From assembly GCA_027451705.1 (NCBI GenBank), contig DAIDIT010000190.1, positions 1 through 32,139 on the forward strand: a DNA stretch of 32,139 bases. The letters run 5' to 3'. A model generated the notes under the pieces. It was not told where the DNA came from, did no database searches, and worked only from the letters and a program-made list of their open reading frames with translations. This document shows positions 7,071-16,707 of the stretch, piece after piece. Position 1 is the stretch's first letter; every line of letters starts with the position of its first letter. Position numbers and translations under genes: made by a program. This DNA is from Pseudomonadota bacterium. Lineage in GTDB: Bacteria; Myxococcota; Myxococcia; Myxococcales; JAKAPL01.

Positions 7071-7556
7071 ATGAAACCAGTTCGCAATATCGCGCCGGAG
7101 CCGACCGAGACGCCGGCCGAACTGCTGCAGCGCTACCTGACCCGCCAGGGGCTCAAGTCGACTCGGCAGCGGTCGATCATCGTCGAGACGTTCCTCGCGG
7201 CCGAGGGCCACCTCGACGTCGACCAGCTCCTCGCGCGCGTGCGGGTGCAGGACCCGCGCGTCAGCGCGGCCACGGTCTACCGCACGATGAAGCTCCTCAC
7301 CGAGTGCGGCCTCGCGCACGCGCAGAACTTCGGCGGCGGACACACCCGCTACGAGAGCACCTTCCGCCGCGAGCACCACGACCACCTCATCTGCACCGGC
7401 TGCGGCACGATCGTGGAGTTCGAGAACGACCGGATCGAGGCGCTCCAGGACCAGGTGGCGCGCCACCACGGCTACACGATCCACGACCACAAGCTCGAGC
7501 TGTACGGCCTCTGCCGCGACTGCCAGGCGCGGGCGGCCCGGGGCGCGCGCCTCTGA
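7071..7556 (+). CDS. Fur-family metal-dependent transcriptional regulator
   Basis: The 161-residue protein has the Fur layout: an N-terminal winged helix (QGLKSTRQRSIIVETFL, then the recognition region VSAATVYRTMKLLTECGL) and a C-terminal dimerisation/metal domain with HHDHLICTGCGTIVEF (residues 102-117). Structural zinc cysteine pairs are C108/C111 and C148/C151. The His/Asp/Glu-rich stretch supports metal sensing, but the sequence does not tell Fur from Zur, PerR or other branches. A slightly long N-terminus (about 15 extra residues) is present. A cytochrome-like gene follows after 3 bp and a TlpA gene after that, which may place a redox or metal response in one transcript. Confidence 0.92.
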   Translation: MKPVRNIAPEPTETPAELLQRYLTRQGLKSTRQRSIIVETFLAAEGHLDVDQLLARVRVQDPRVSAATVYRTMKLLTECGLAHAQNFGGGHTRYESTFRREHHDHLICTGCGTIVEFENDRIEALQDQVARHHGYTIHDHKLELYGLCRDCQARAARGARL

Positions 7557-7559
7557 GCG

Positions 7560-7823
7560 ATGCGCAAGGCGGCTGCCATCCTCCTGGGCCTCGCGGCCTG
7601 CGCGTCCGCCCCGCCCGTGCCGGGGCCGAACGATTCGGCCGGGGTGCGGCGCGGCCACGAGCTGTACATGGCGAAGTGCACGCTCTGCCACGACGCGGTC
7701 CCGCCGGGCGATCACGCGCGGTCCGAGTGGCCGCGGCTCGTCGACCGCTTCGCCCCGCGGGCGCGGCTGGCCCCCGAGCAGAAGGCCGAGATCCTCGCCT
7801 ACCTCCAGGAGTATTCGCGGTAG
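7560..7823 (+). CDS. Small c-type cytochrome-like lipoprotein
   Basis: This 87-residue protein starts with a short basic end, a hydrophobic run and LAAC (C14), a plausible lipobox. A single CxxCH heme-attachment motif follows, CTLCH at residues 40-44, then a short helix ending LAYLQEYSR, as in the last helix of small cytochrome c domains. No methionine occurs after the CxxCH, so the usual distal axial ligand is missing; heme may be five-coordinate or bound by another residue. The start lies 3 bp after the Fur-family stop without a clear ribosome site, suggesting translational coupling. Electron transfer in the cell envelope is inferred. Confidence 0.7.
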   Translation: MRKAAAILLGLAACASAPPVPGPNDSAGVRRGHELYMAKCTLCHDAVPPGDHARSEWPRLVDRFAPRARLAPEQKAEILAYLQEYSR

Positions 7824-7832
7824 ATTCGGGGG

Positions 7833-8345
7833 GTGAGGCGAGGGCGGTCACGGTCGTTTGCGAACGGGCTCGCCGCGCTCGCCCTCTCGCTCGGCTGTGC
7901 CCACGCCCCGCCCTCGCCGGACGTCGATCCCCACGAACTCTCGCTGCCCGACCTGCAGGGCCGGCCGGTCTCGCTCGCGGGCTTCTCGGGCAAGGTCCTG
8001 CTCGTGAACTTCTTCGCGACCTGGTGCTTCCCGTGCCTCGGCGAGATCCCGCTGCTCGTGGAGCTCCAGACGAAGTGCGGGGCTGACGGACTCCAGGTCG
8101 TCGGCATCGGGCTCGACCGCGAGGCGGAGGTCGTGCTCCAGCCGTTCGCGGACTTCTACCACCTGAACTACCCGGTGCTCGTCGGCGCGGACCGCTTCGC
8201 CGACCCCGGCCTGCCGCTCGGGCCGGTCCACACCCTGCCGACGACCGTCCTCATCTCGCGCGACGGGAAGGTCCTGGCGCGCTGGGAGGGCATGCTCCCG
8301 CGACCGGCGCTCGACGCGCTCGTCGACCGGGCGCTCCGGAAGTGA
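7833..8345 (+). CDS. TlpA/ResA-like thioredoxin-fold protein
   Basis: The product has 170 residues, starting at GTG with a GGGGG run just upstream. An N-terminal export signal ends near LSLGCAHA, possibly lipidated at C22 though the lipobox is imperfect. The thioredoxin fold follows: LPDLQGRPVSLAGFSGKVLLVNFFATWC, active-site CFPC (C65/C68), and a cis-proline segment TLPTTVLI. TlpA/ResA proteins reduce disulfides outside the membrane, often in cytochrome c maturation, which fits the adjacent CxxCH gene. The gap to the cytochrome-like gene is 9 bp, suggesting one operon with fur. The partner thiol donor is not in the window. Confidence 0.87.
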   Translation: MRRGRSRSFANGLAALALSLGCAHAPPSPDVDPHELSLPDLQGRPVSLAGFSGKVLLVNFFATWCFPCLGEIPLLVELQTKCGADGLQVVGIGLDREAEVVLQPFADFYHLNYPVLVGADRFADPGLPLGPVHTLPTTVLISRDGKVLARWEGMLPRPALDALVDRALRK

Positions 8346-8396
8346 ACGGCTTTCTGGACGGCGCGGCCGCGGGTGCTACCCTTGGGTGCAACGGCG

Positions 8397-8698
8397 ATGA
8401 TCTCTCGGACGCTCCAGAAGTTCACGCTGTTCGCCGCCGCCTCGGGCGGCATCGCGGTCGCGACTCTCTTCGACGGGCGCGGCCTCCGCCGCTGGCAGGC
8501 GCTGCGGGAGGAGGTCGCGGCGGTCCGGGCCCACGACGACGCGCTCGCCCGGGAGAACGCCGCGCTCGCCCGCGAGGTCGACGCGCGCGAGCACGACCCG
8601 CGCTACCAGGTCCGCGCGGTCCGCGAGGAGCTGGGCTTCGTCCGTCCGGGCGAGCTGCTCCTCGAACTGGACGAGCAGGACGAAGCCGGGCGGCTGCC

Positions 8699-8702
<4 letters not shown>
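8397..8702 (+). CDS. ftsB: FtsB/DivIC-like septum formation initiator
   Basis: The protein has 101 residues: a short cytoplasmic start, one transmembrane helix (about residues 9-24), a coiled coil rich in Ala, Glu and Arg (REEVAAVRAHDDALARENAAL), then the typical tail DPRYQVRAVREELGFVRPGEL. This is the FtsB/DivIC layout; the family forms a trimer with FtsL and FtsQ that activates septal peptidoglycan synthesis. I chose the ATG at 8397 because it places the helix near the N-terminus; a GTG at 8373 is possible. TACCCT at 8377-8382 may be a -10 box but no good -35 is seen. The stop overlaps the GTG of the next gene by 4 bp. Confidence 0.85.
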
Positions 8703-10885
<2,183 letters not shown>

Positions 10886-10898
10886 TCGATCGAAAGAC

Positions 10899-10927
10899 TT
10901 CAAAAATCGACGCCGGCCGTCTATCAT
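10899..10927 (+). promoter_or_regulatory. Candidate sigma70 promoter of the PIN-PhoH gene
   Basis: TTCAAA (10899-10904), 17 bp, TATCAT (10922-10927). Transcription would start near 10934, after the out-of-frame ATG at 10926, giving a leader of about 66 nt to the CTG start. The leader can fold: GGGACC 10935-10940 pairs with GGTCCC 10975-10980, enclosing a palindrome GTGGCGCCAC at 10947-10956. Confidence 0.55.
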
Positions 10928-10999
10928 GGCGGCGGGGACCAGGGCGGTGGCGCCACGACCGGGTGGCAGCCCGCGGTCCCGGAGCCCACGAGGACCATC

Positions 11000-12313
11000 C
11001 TGGTCAAGAACTTCATCCTCGACACGAACGTCCTGCTGCACGATCCGCGGGCGCTGTTCCACTTCGAGGACAACAACGTCGTGATCCCGATCTACGTGAT
11101 CGAGGAGATCGACCAGTTCAAGCGGGACCTCTCGGAGCTGGGCCGCAACGCGCGGCAGGTGGCGCGCTACCTCGACGACTTCCGCACCAAGGGCTCCATC
11201 GGGGACGGGGTCGCGCTTCCGGGGGGCGGCAAGGTCCGGGTCATCTTCAGCATGCGCGACCTGCCCAAGGCGATGGCGAACGGCGCCCTCACCGACAACC
11301 GCATCCTCGCGGTCGCGCTCGACGTCAAGGAGAAGGAGCCCGCGGTCCCGGCGATCTTCGTCACCAAGGACACGAACCTCCGCATCCGCGCCGACGCGCT
11401 CGGGTTGCGCGCGCAGGACTACGACGCCGAGAAGGTCGAGATCTCCGACATCTACACCGGGCTGCGCGAGCTGCCGGTGACGGCGGCCGAGGTCGACGCC
11501 TTCTACCAGAGCGGCGAGCTGGCCAAGGACGGCGCCTCGTTCGCCCCGAACGAGTTCGTGCTGCTCAAGGACCGCGACAGCCCGCAGCACACGGCGATGG
11601 GCAAGTTCCGCGCCGACCACGGCAAGGTCGTGCCGCTCATCCGCGTCCAGAAGGAGGGCGTCTGGGGCATCCGCCCCCGCAACAAGGAGCAGACGTTCGC
11701 GCTCGACCTGCTGCTCAACGACGAGATCAAGCTCGTGACGATGGTCGGCAAGGCGGGCACCGGCAAGACCCTGATGGCGATCGCCGCCGGCCTGCACAAG
11801 ACGATGGAGGAGGGCATCTACCACCGGCTCCTCGTCTCGCGGCCCATCTTCCCTCTCGGCCGGGACATCGGCTACCTGCCCGGCAGCGTCGAGGAGAAGC
11901 TCAACCCGTGGATGCAGCCCATCTTCGACAACGTCGAGTTCCTGATGAACCTGTCCAAGGCCGACAAGAAGGCCGGGCGGAGCTACCACGAGCTGATCGA
12001 CCTGGGCATCCTGGCGATCGAGCCGCTGACCTACATCCGCGGGCGTTCCATCCCGAGCCAGTACATCATCGTGGACGAGGCGCAGAACCTGACCCCCCAC
12101 GAGGTGAAGACCATCATCACCCGCGTGGGCGACGGGACGAAGATCGTGTTGACGGGCGACCCGTACCAGATCGACAACCCGTACGTGGACTCGACCAACA
12201 ACGGGCTCATCCACGTCGTGAACAAGTTCCGCACCGAGAAGCTCGCCGGCCACATCTCTCTCTCGAAGGGGGAGCGGAGCGCGCTGGCCGAGCTGGCCGC
12301 GAACCTCCTGTGA
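11000..12313 (+). CDS. phoH: PIN domain-PhoH family ATPase (PhoH2/YlaK type)
   Basis: The 437-residue protein joins an N-terminal PIN nuclease domain (about 1-150, catalytic D8 in ILDTNVLLHDP and further acidic residues in VIEEIDQFKRD, TDNRIL and TKDTN) to a PhoH ATPase: Walker A GKAGTGKT at residues 250-257 and Walker B IIVDEAQN with D359/E360. Related PhoH2 proteins are reported as RNA helicase/nucleases. The frame has no ATG, GTG or TTG between the upstream stop (10883) and a GTG at 11081, yet the conserved start of the PIN domain precedes 11081. CTG at 11000, with GAGGA 5 nt upstream, is the likely start. Starting at 11081 would delete 27 residues including D8. Confidence 0.88.
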   Translation: MVKNFILDTNVLLHDPRALFHFEDNNVVIPIYVIEEIDQFKRDLSELGRNARQVARYLDDFRTKGSIGDGVALPGGGKVRVIFSMRDLPKAMANGALTDNRILAVALDVKEKEPAVPAIFVTKDTNLRIRADALGLRAQDYDAEKVEISDIYTGLRELPVTAAEVDAFYQSGELAKDGASFAPNEFVLLKDRDSPQHTAMGKFRADHGKVVPLIRVQKEGVWGIRPRNKEQTFALDLLLNDEIKLVTMVGKAGTGKTLMAIAAGLHKTMEEGIYHRLLVSRPIFPLGRDIGYLPGSVEEKLNPWMQPIFDNVEFLMNLSKADKKAGRSYHELIDLGILAIEPLTYIRGRSIPSQYIIVDEAQNLTPHEVKTIITRVGDGTKIVLTGDPYQIDNPYVDSTNNGLIHVVNKFRTEKLAGHISLSKGERSALAELAANLL

Positions 12314-13128
12314 GCAGCCCCCTTCCAGACCGGCCGGAGACGCGAGCGGGGGTGGGCGTGCCGAAGGCCTCGAACCTCGAGCCGCCGTCGCGGCGCGAGG
12401 CGCGGCTGCGGCGACTCGGCCGGATGGCGGGGCTGCGGCAGGAGAGCCTGGCGGTCTTCCTCGGCCCGGACGTCCACGACGCAGCGCTCTGGTCGCGCCT
12501 GTTCGGCTGCAAGACGATCGTCGTCGACTCCGACGCGGCGGCCCTGCAGCGGCTCGAGCGCGACGCCGAGGCGCTGGGAATCGGCAACCTCCTGTCGCTG
12601 CACGAGATGGACCCGCTCGCCCCGGAGCTTCCCGACGACGACGCCGGCGCGAACCTCGTCGTCGCGCAGGGGCTCGCGACGGCCCTCGGCTTCGACGCGG
12701 CGGCCGAAGCGCTGCGCCCCCGGCTCGGCGCCGACGGGATCGTGGCGCTGTTCGCCCGCACCTGGGTCGTCCCGGCGGTGTCCGACGAGGTGCGCAGCCT
12801 CTGGGAGGCCCGGGCGAAGGGACCGATTCGCACGGTCCGCGAGACGCTCGAGCGGCTCTCGCAGATTGGCTACGAGCCGATGGCCTGCGAACTGGTCCCC
12901 GCGTCGGCGTGGGACGAGTACTACGTGAAGCAGGACGGATTCCTCGCCGCGATGGCCTCGGGCGCGGGTCCCGAGACCGAGGCGGGCCGGGCCCTCGCGT
13001 CCTTGCGCGAGGAGAGCCGGGTCCACGAGGCGGGCGGCCGGACGTCGGCCTCGGCCGGCTGGTTCGTCGGCCGGCGCGTCGAGCCGGATTCACCGCCCCG
13101 CTGGCCGCGGCGCGGGTTCGGCGAGTGA
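12310..13128 (+). CDS. Probable class I methyltransferase-fold protein
   Basis: This 272-residue protein begins at a GTG that overlaps the PhoH stop by 4 bp. Residues 45-150 follow a Rossmann/methyltransferase pattern: a strand-loop segment LAVFLGPDVHDAALWSR, an acidic end of strand 2 (IVVDSD), a third acidic segment (LHEMDPLAP) and a strand with ANLVVAQGL. The glycine-rich first motif is degenerate (FLGPDV rather than GxGxG), so S-adenosylmethionine binding is not assured. No substrate can be named. Coupled translation with PhoH could hint at RNA, but that is only context. Confidence 0.6.
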   Translation: MSSPLPDRPETRAGVGVPKASNLEPPSRREARLRRLGRMAGLRQESLAVFLGPDVHDAALWSRLFGCKTIVVDSDAAALQRLERDAEALGIGNLLSLHEMDPLAPELPDDDAGANLVVAQGLATALGFDAAAEALRPRLGADGIVALFARTWVVPAVSDEVRSLWEARAKGPIRTVRETLERLSQIGYEPMACELVPASAWDEYYVKQDGFLAAMASGAGPETEAGRALASLREESRVHEAGGRTSASAGWFVGRRVEPDSPPRWPRRGFGE

Positions 13129-13703
13129 TCCCGGCCGTCGCGCTGTGCGGCCTGCTCGGCGCGGGCCAGCTGCCGGGAGACGTCCACCTCGTTCCTCCGC
13201 TCTCGCCGCCGGCCGCGGCGCTGCGGGCGGGGCCGGCGCCACAGGGCGCCGTCGCCGCGACCTCGGCACGGAGGCTTCCGGAGCGCAAGTCGTCCGCCCT
13301 GGCGCTGGGCCTGACCCTGGCCGTCGAGCTGCCGACCCTGTTCCTGGGCCCCTCCGCCGGTCATGCCTACGCGGGCGAGTGGGAGCACTTCGCAATCACG
13401 GGCGGGGGGCGGATCGCCGACCTCGCGCTGCTCATGGTGCTCGAGAAGTTCGTGCCCGGCTTCGGCATCGGCCCCCTCTACGCCATCCTCCACCCCGAAC
13501 ACCTCGGCGCCACCTTCGCCGCCTACCCGGTCGCGTTCCCGATCGACCTGATCCTGGTGCTCGCGCTCGTGGGCAGCGGGGTCTACGACGCCGTCGACGC
13601 GTGGTTCGCGGCGGCCCGGGCGAACGTCGGGCTCGCCGACGCGGTCCCGGGGAGGCCGTCAGCTCCGGCCGCGGCGGCCGTTCCGCCGCCGGCCCGTCCC
13701 TGA
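13125..13703 (+). CDS. Hypothetical membrane protein
   Basis: The 192-residue product starts at a GTG overlapping the previous stop by 4 bp. It has a weak N-terminal hydrophobic segment, a Pro/Ala-rich linker, and then about three hydrophobic helices (LALGLTLAVELPTLFLG, IADLALLMVLEKF, FPIDLILVLALVGSGVYDAVDAWF). The segment GFGIGPLYAILHPEHLG lies between helices. I recognise no family. It appears to be the last gene of the phoH transcript. Its last 45 bp overlap, tail to tail, the end of the small minus-strand gene that follows. Confidence 0.65.
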   Translation: MIPAVALCGLLGAGQLPGDVHLVPPLSPPAAALRAGPAPQGAVAATSARRLPERKSSALALGLTLAVELPTLFLGPSAGHAYAGEWEHFAITGGGRIADLALLMVLEKFVPGFGIGPLYAILHPEHLGATFAAYPVAFPIDLILVLALVGSGVYDAVDAWFAAARANVGLADAVPGRPSAPAAAAVPPPARP

Positions 13704-13967
13704 GAAGGGCACGACCTTGTCGGTCGCGGGACCGGTGATCGGAACGGGCAGCGAGCGCCGCTGGCGCGCCTTGACGGGTGTAAGCGGCTCGATCACGAAG
13801 CAGCGCGTGCACGAAACGCGCTGGGGAAGGACGCTGGCCCCTCGGCCGGTCCGGACCACCTGGTGGCCGCACTCGAGTTCGAGGAAGACGTGCGGCTGGC
13901 CGCCCTTGCCGGGCGCCCGAACGGCGCGGGTCACTGCGCGCTTGGGAATGGTGAACACGGACTGCAT
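13659..13967 (-). CDS. Small protein with a C-G-H / CxxC putative zinc site
   Basis: This frame encodes 102 residues: MQSVFTIPKRAVTRAV, a segment HVFLELECGHQVV, then RVSCTRCFVIEPL and a basic, low-complexity tail. The CGH and CxxC about 20 residues apart could bind one zinc ion. It starts 6 bp after the UbiE-like stop and would be its operon partner. The 45-bp overlap with the convergent membrane protein gene covers only the basic tail. Function is unknown; I consider it probably real because cysteine spacing and order look protein-like. Confidence 0.55.
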   Translation of the reverse strand: MQSVFTIPKRAVTRAVRAPGKGGQPHVFLELECGHQVVRTGRGASVLPQRVSCTRCFVIEPLTPVKARQRRSLPVPITGPATDKVVPFSGTGRRRNGRRGRS

Positions 13968-13973
13968 CCTACT

Positions 13974-14750
13974 TCACAGGCTCGTCGGACCGCCAGCCCT
14001 GGGATCCGCTCGGGAGACGATTCTGCTCTTGGTCGCGAGGATGCGGTACGCCGCGCCGAGGCTGTAGGCCCGCACCTCGGTCTCGCAACCGAGTCCTTCG
14101 AGGCGGCGGGCCATCTCGGCGGCCGGGAGGTGCGCGAGGATGCTCTCCGCCAGGTAGGCGAAGGCGTTGGGATCGGCGAAGGGGCGCACCAGGGCCGGAA
14201 CCGCGTGCCGGAGCCAGAAAGCGTGGAACGCGCGCCACGGGGCGGGGCCGCCCGGCGGGAAGGTGTCGAGGAGCACGAGGCGCCCGCCGGGTCGCAGCAC
14301 TCGGACCAACTCGGAGAGCGCGCGATCCGGGTCGGGGAAGTTGCGGGAGGTGTAGATCGTCGTGACGAGGTCGTAGCTCGCCTCGGGACGGGCGATGGCC
14401 GCTGCATCGCCCTCGAAGTACCGGCCCTGGGGGTCGCGCCTCTGCGCCTCGGCGATCATGCCGGGTGACAGGTCGAGACCTTCGATCTCCAGCCCCGGGC
14501 ATCGATCGCGGAGGAACCGGCCGGTCCAGCCGGTCCCGCAGCCCACGTCCAGGACGCGCTGGCCCGATCGCAGGTCGAGGTCCGAGAGGGCGGCGCGGCG
14601 CCAGAGCGTCGTCTGCCCGAGGGAGATCACGAGATTGAGGCGGTCGTAGCGGGGAGCGAGGCGGTCGAAGAGGTCGCGGACGAAGACCCGCTTCGGCTCG
14701 CCGCGAAGGGCCGCGGCCTGGGCGGCGGTGGGAGAGGTCGCGTCGGTCAT
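13974..14750 (-). CDS. ubiE: UbiE/MenG-type quinone methyltransferase
   Basis: The 258-residue protein carries the UbiE/COQ5 signature near the start, LFDRLAPRYDRLNLVISLGQTTLWRR, then SAM motif I RVLDVGCGTGWTG, motif II-like LEIEGLDLSPGM, and YDLVTTIYTSRNFPDPDRAL and LRPGGRLVLLDTFPP. Family members C-methylate the ring of demethylmenaquinone or of a ubiquinone precursor. The quinone type cannot be told here. I chose the ATG at 14750; the frame is open to 14924 but that extension is not protein-like. Another SAM methyltransferase acting on small molecules remains possible. Confidence 0.8.
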   Translation of the reverse strand: MTDATSPTAAQAAALRGEPKRVFVRDLFDRLAPRYDRLNLVISLGQTTLWRRAALSDLDLRSGQRVLDVGCGTGWTGRFLRDRCPGLEIEGLDLSPGMIAEAQRRDPQGRYFEGDAAAIARPEASYDLVTTIYTSRNFPDPDRALSELVRVLRPGGRLVLLDTFPPGGPAPWRAFHAFWLRHAVPALVRPFADPNAFAYLAESILAHLPAAEMARRLEGLGCETEVRAYSLGAAYRILATKSRIVSRADPRAGGPTSL

Positions 14751-14774
14751 GGTCGCGCACGGATGCCCCTCGGA

Positions 14775-14788
14775 TTGACGAAAGTCAA
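14775..14788. promoter_or_regulatory. Inverted repeat TTGAC-N4-GTCAA, possible operator
   Basis: TTGAC (14775-14779) and GTCAA (14784-14788) are separated by GAAA, 25 bp upstream of the ubiE-like ATG and 124 bp before the aidB-like gene's -35 box. On the minus strand it also offers a TTGACT -35 box, but no good -10 follows at 16-18 bp. A dimeric regulator site is possible; unproven. Confidence 0.35.
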
Positions 14789-14911
14789 CCTCGATGCCGC
14801 GGTGGAATAGCCCGCACGCGGTCCGCGGCGACTTGATCTCGGTCATTCCGACGCGCCGCGGAGCCTCGAGGTGGCGGGTGCAATTCCGCCGCGTTCGCCG
14901 AGCCAAAGCGG

Positions 14912-14940
14912 TTGTCACGACCACGGCTGCGGTCTACGAT
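14912..14940 (+). promoter_or_regulatory. Candidate sigma70 promoter of the AidB-like gene
   Basis: TTGTCA (14912-14917), exactly 17 bp, TACGAT (14935-14940). The -10 ends only 6 nt before the ATG at 14947, so the predicted first transcribed base is the A of the start codon. No ribosome site is present between them. Confidence 0.6.
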
Positions 14941-14946
14941 CCCCGC

Positions 14947-16626
14947 ATGGCCTTCATTCAAGACGCCCCGACGCTCGGCAACCAGTTCCACGACGACCGC
15001 GTGCTGCGGTCCTACCTCGCGAGGAGCCTGCCTCCCGACGTGAGTCGGGCGATCGAGCCCGAACTGGCGGATCTCGGCGGACTGGCGGGGGGCGAGCTGT
15101 TCGATCTCCAGCAGGTAGATCGGAGCAACGAGCCGAGGCTCGTCCAGTGGGACCCGTGGGGACGGCGCATCGACCGGATCGAGGTCACGGCGGTCTGGAA
15201 GAGGGCGCAGCGGCTCGCCTGCGAGCGTGGCGTCGTCGCGGCCGCCTACGAGAAGAAGTACGGCGCCTACTCCCGCATCCAGCAGATGGCGCTGGTCTAC
15301 CTCTTCGACCCCTCGACGGACACGTACAGTTGTCCGCTGGCGATGACCGACGGCGCGGCGAAGACGCTGCTCACCCACAAGAATGCGGCGTTGATCGATC
15401 GCGCGGTGCCGAGGCTCACGAGCCGCGACCCGTCGCGCGCCTGGACCTCGGGCCAGTGGATGACGGAACGGACCGGCGGTTCGGACGTCGGCCTGAGCGA
15501 GACCGTCGCGAAGCAGGAGGGCGGGCAGTGGCGGCTCTGGGGAACGAAATGGTTCACCTCGGCCATCACTTCCGACATGGCGCTGACTCTGGGGCGGCCC
15601 GACGGGAACGGCAAAGGCGGCCGCGGGCTCGCGCTCTTCTACGTGGAGACGCGGGCGCAGGACGGGACGCCCAACGGGCTGACGGTGGACCGGCTCAAGG
15701 AGAAGCTGGGCACGCGAAAGCTGCCCACCGCGGAGCTGACGCTGTCCGGGACGCCCGCGATCCCGGTCGTGGGCCTCGCGCACGGGGTCAAGTCCATCAC
15801 GCCGATGCTGGCGATCACGCGGACGTGGAACGCGGTCGCGGCCGCGTCCGGGATGCGGCGGGGACTGGCGCTCGCGCGCGACTTCGCCCGCAGACGGGTG
15901 GCGTTCGGCGCGCCGTTGTCGAAGAAGCCCCTTCACCTCGAGACCTTCGCAGGACTCGAGGCGGAGTACGAGGGCGCCTTCCACCTCGCCTTCCGCGCCG
16001 TCGAGCTGCTCGGCCAGGAAGAGACCGGCGAACTTTCGCCCGAGGGCGCGCGGCTCCTGCGCCTGGTCACGCCGCTCGCGAAGCTCTGCACCGGGCGCCA
16101 GGTCATGGCCGTCATGCCGGAGGTGGTCGAGGTCTTCGCAGGCGCCGGCTACGTCGAGGACACCGGCGTCCCCCGGCTGCTGCGCGACGCACAGGTGCTG
16201 CCAATCTGGGAGGGCACGACGAACGTCCTCTCGCTGGACGCGCTGCGCGCGATGGCCGAAGGCGGATCGCTCGAGGCGCTTCTTTCGGAAATCGAAGCGC
16301 TCGGATCCGCGGGGCGGAGCGGCGCGCTCGCCGCCGCCGGACGCGAGGCGGTTTCGGCGTCGCGCAGGGCCGCCGGGTGGCTCGCCGAGGCGCGGCACCG
16401 CAGCCCGGAGATCACGGAGGCCGGCGCGCGCGGGGCGGCGCTGACGCTCGCCCGATCGCTCGCGCTCGCGCTGCTCGTGCGGCACGGTCAGTGGTCGATC
16501 GAGCACGAGCGCGACGGACGGGCGGCGGCGGCCGCGGTCCGCTTCGCGCACCACGGGGTCGACCGATTGGCAGAGCCGGATCCCGCCTCCGCGGCGCTCG
16601 CCGACGACCAGCCTCTCCCGGCCTGA
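14947..16626 (+). CDS. aidB: AidB-like acyl-CoA dehydrogenase
   Basis: The 559-residue protein fits the AidB branch of acyl-CoA dehydrogenases, longer than the usual 380-400 residues. FAD-binding and substrate motifs include WMTERTGGSDVGLSE and WGTKWFTSAITSDMALTLGRP; LPIWEGTTNVLSLD holds the expected catalytic glutamate at E422. E. coli AidB is a FAD protein induced by alkylating agents; its physiological reaction is not settled. The N-terminal 150 residues (NQFHDDRVLRSYL, YEKKYGAYSRIQQMALVYLF) match the AidB type. The gene is monocistronic: it has its own promoter and a hairpin follows its stop. Confidence 0.85.
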   Translation: MAFIQDAPTLGNQFHDDRVLRSYLARSLPPDVSRAIEPELADLGGLAGGELFDLQQVDRSNEPRLVQWDPWGRRIDRIEVTAVWKRAQRLACERGVVAAAYEKKYGAYSRIQQMALVYLFDPSTDTYSCPLAMTDGAAKTLLTHKNAALIDRAVPRLTSRDPSRAWTSGQWMTERTGGSDVGLSETVAKQEGGQWRLWGTKWFTSAITSDMALTLGRPDGNGKGGRGLALFYVETRAQDGTPNGLTVDRLKEKLGTRKLPTAELTLSGTPAIPVVGLAHGVKSITPMLAITRTWNAVAAASGMRRGLALARDFARRRVAFGAPLSKKPLHLETFAGLEAEYEGAFHLAFRAVELLGQEETGELSPEGARLLRLVTPLAKLCTGRQVMAVMPEVVEVFAGAGYVEDTGVPRLLRDAQVLPIWEGTTNVLSLDALRAMAEGGSLEALLSEIEALGSAGRSGALAAAGREAVSASRRAAGWLAEARHRSPEITEAGARGAALTLARSLALALLVRHGQWSIEHERDGRAAAAAVRFAHHGVDRLAEPDPASAALADDQPLPA

Positions 16627-16653
16627 CGCGGGCCGCAGTTGACGGCGATCAAG

Positions 16654-16676
16654 TGACGCGGCGCCCAGCCGCGTCA
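16654..16676 (+). terminator. Stem-loop after the AidB-like gene
   Basis: TGACGCGGC (16654-16662) and GCCGCGTCA (16668-16676) form a perfect 9-bp stem with a 5-nt loop, followed by TTCT. It lies 28 bp after the stop. The T tract is short. Because it also lies 32 bp before the chorismate mutase-DAHP synthase start, an attenuator role in that gene's leader is an alternative. Confidence 0.65.
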
Positions 16677-16707
16677 TTCTCCGCCCCCCTCAGCCGTGGA
16701 GGAGCGG

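Noticed and set aside
4182-7715. Long minus-strand open frame (1177 codons)
   Set aside because: It runs antisense through DUF1015 and fur and out of frame through the transporter, is Arg/His-rich, and has no domain. It is an effect of high GC content.
10926-10928. ATG as PhoH start
   Set aside because: It is out of frame with the PIN domain and lies inside the predicted -10 box.
14751-14924. N-terminal extension of the UbiE-like gene
   Set aside because: The extra residues are Arg-rich and unlike the family, and would overlap the divergent promoter of the AidB-like gene.
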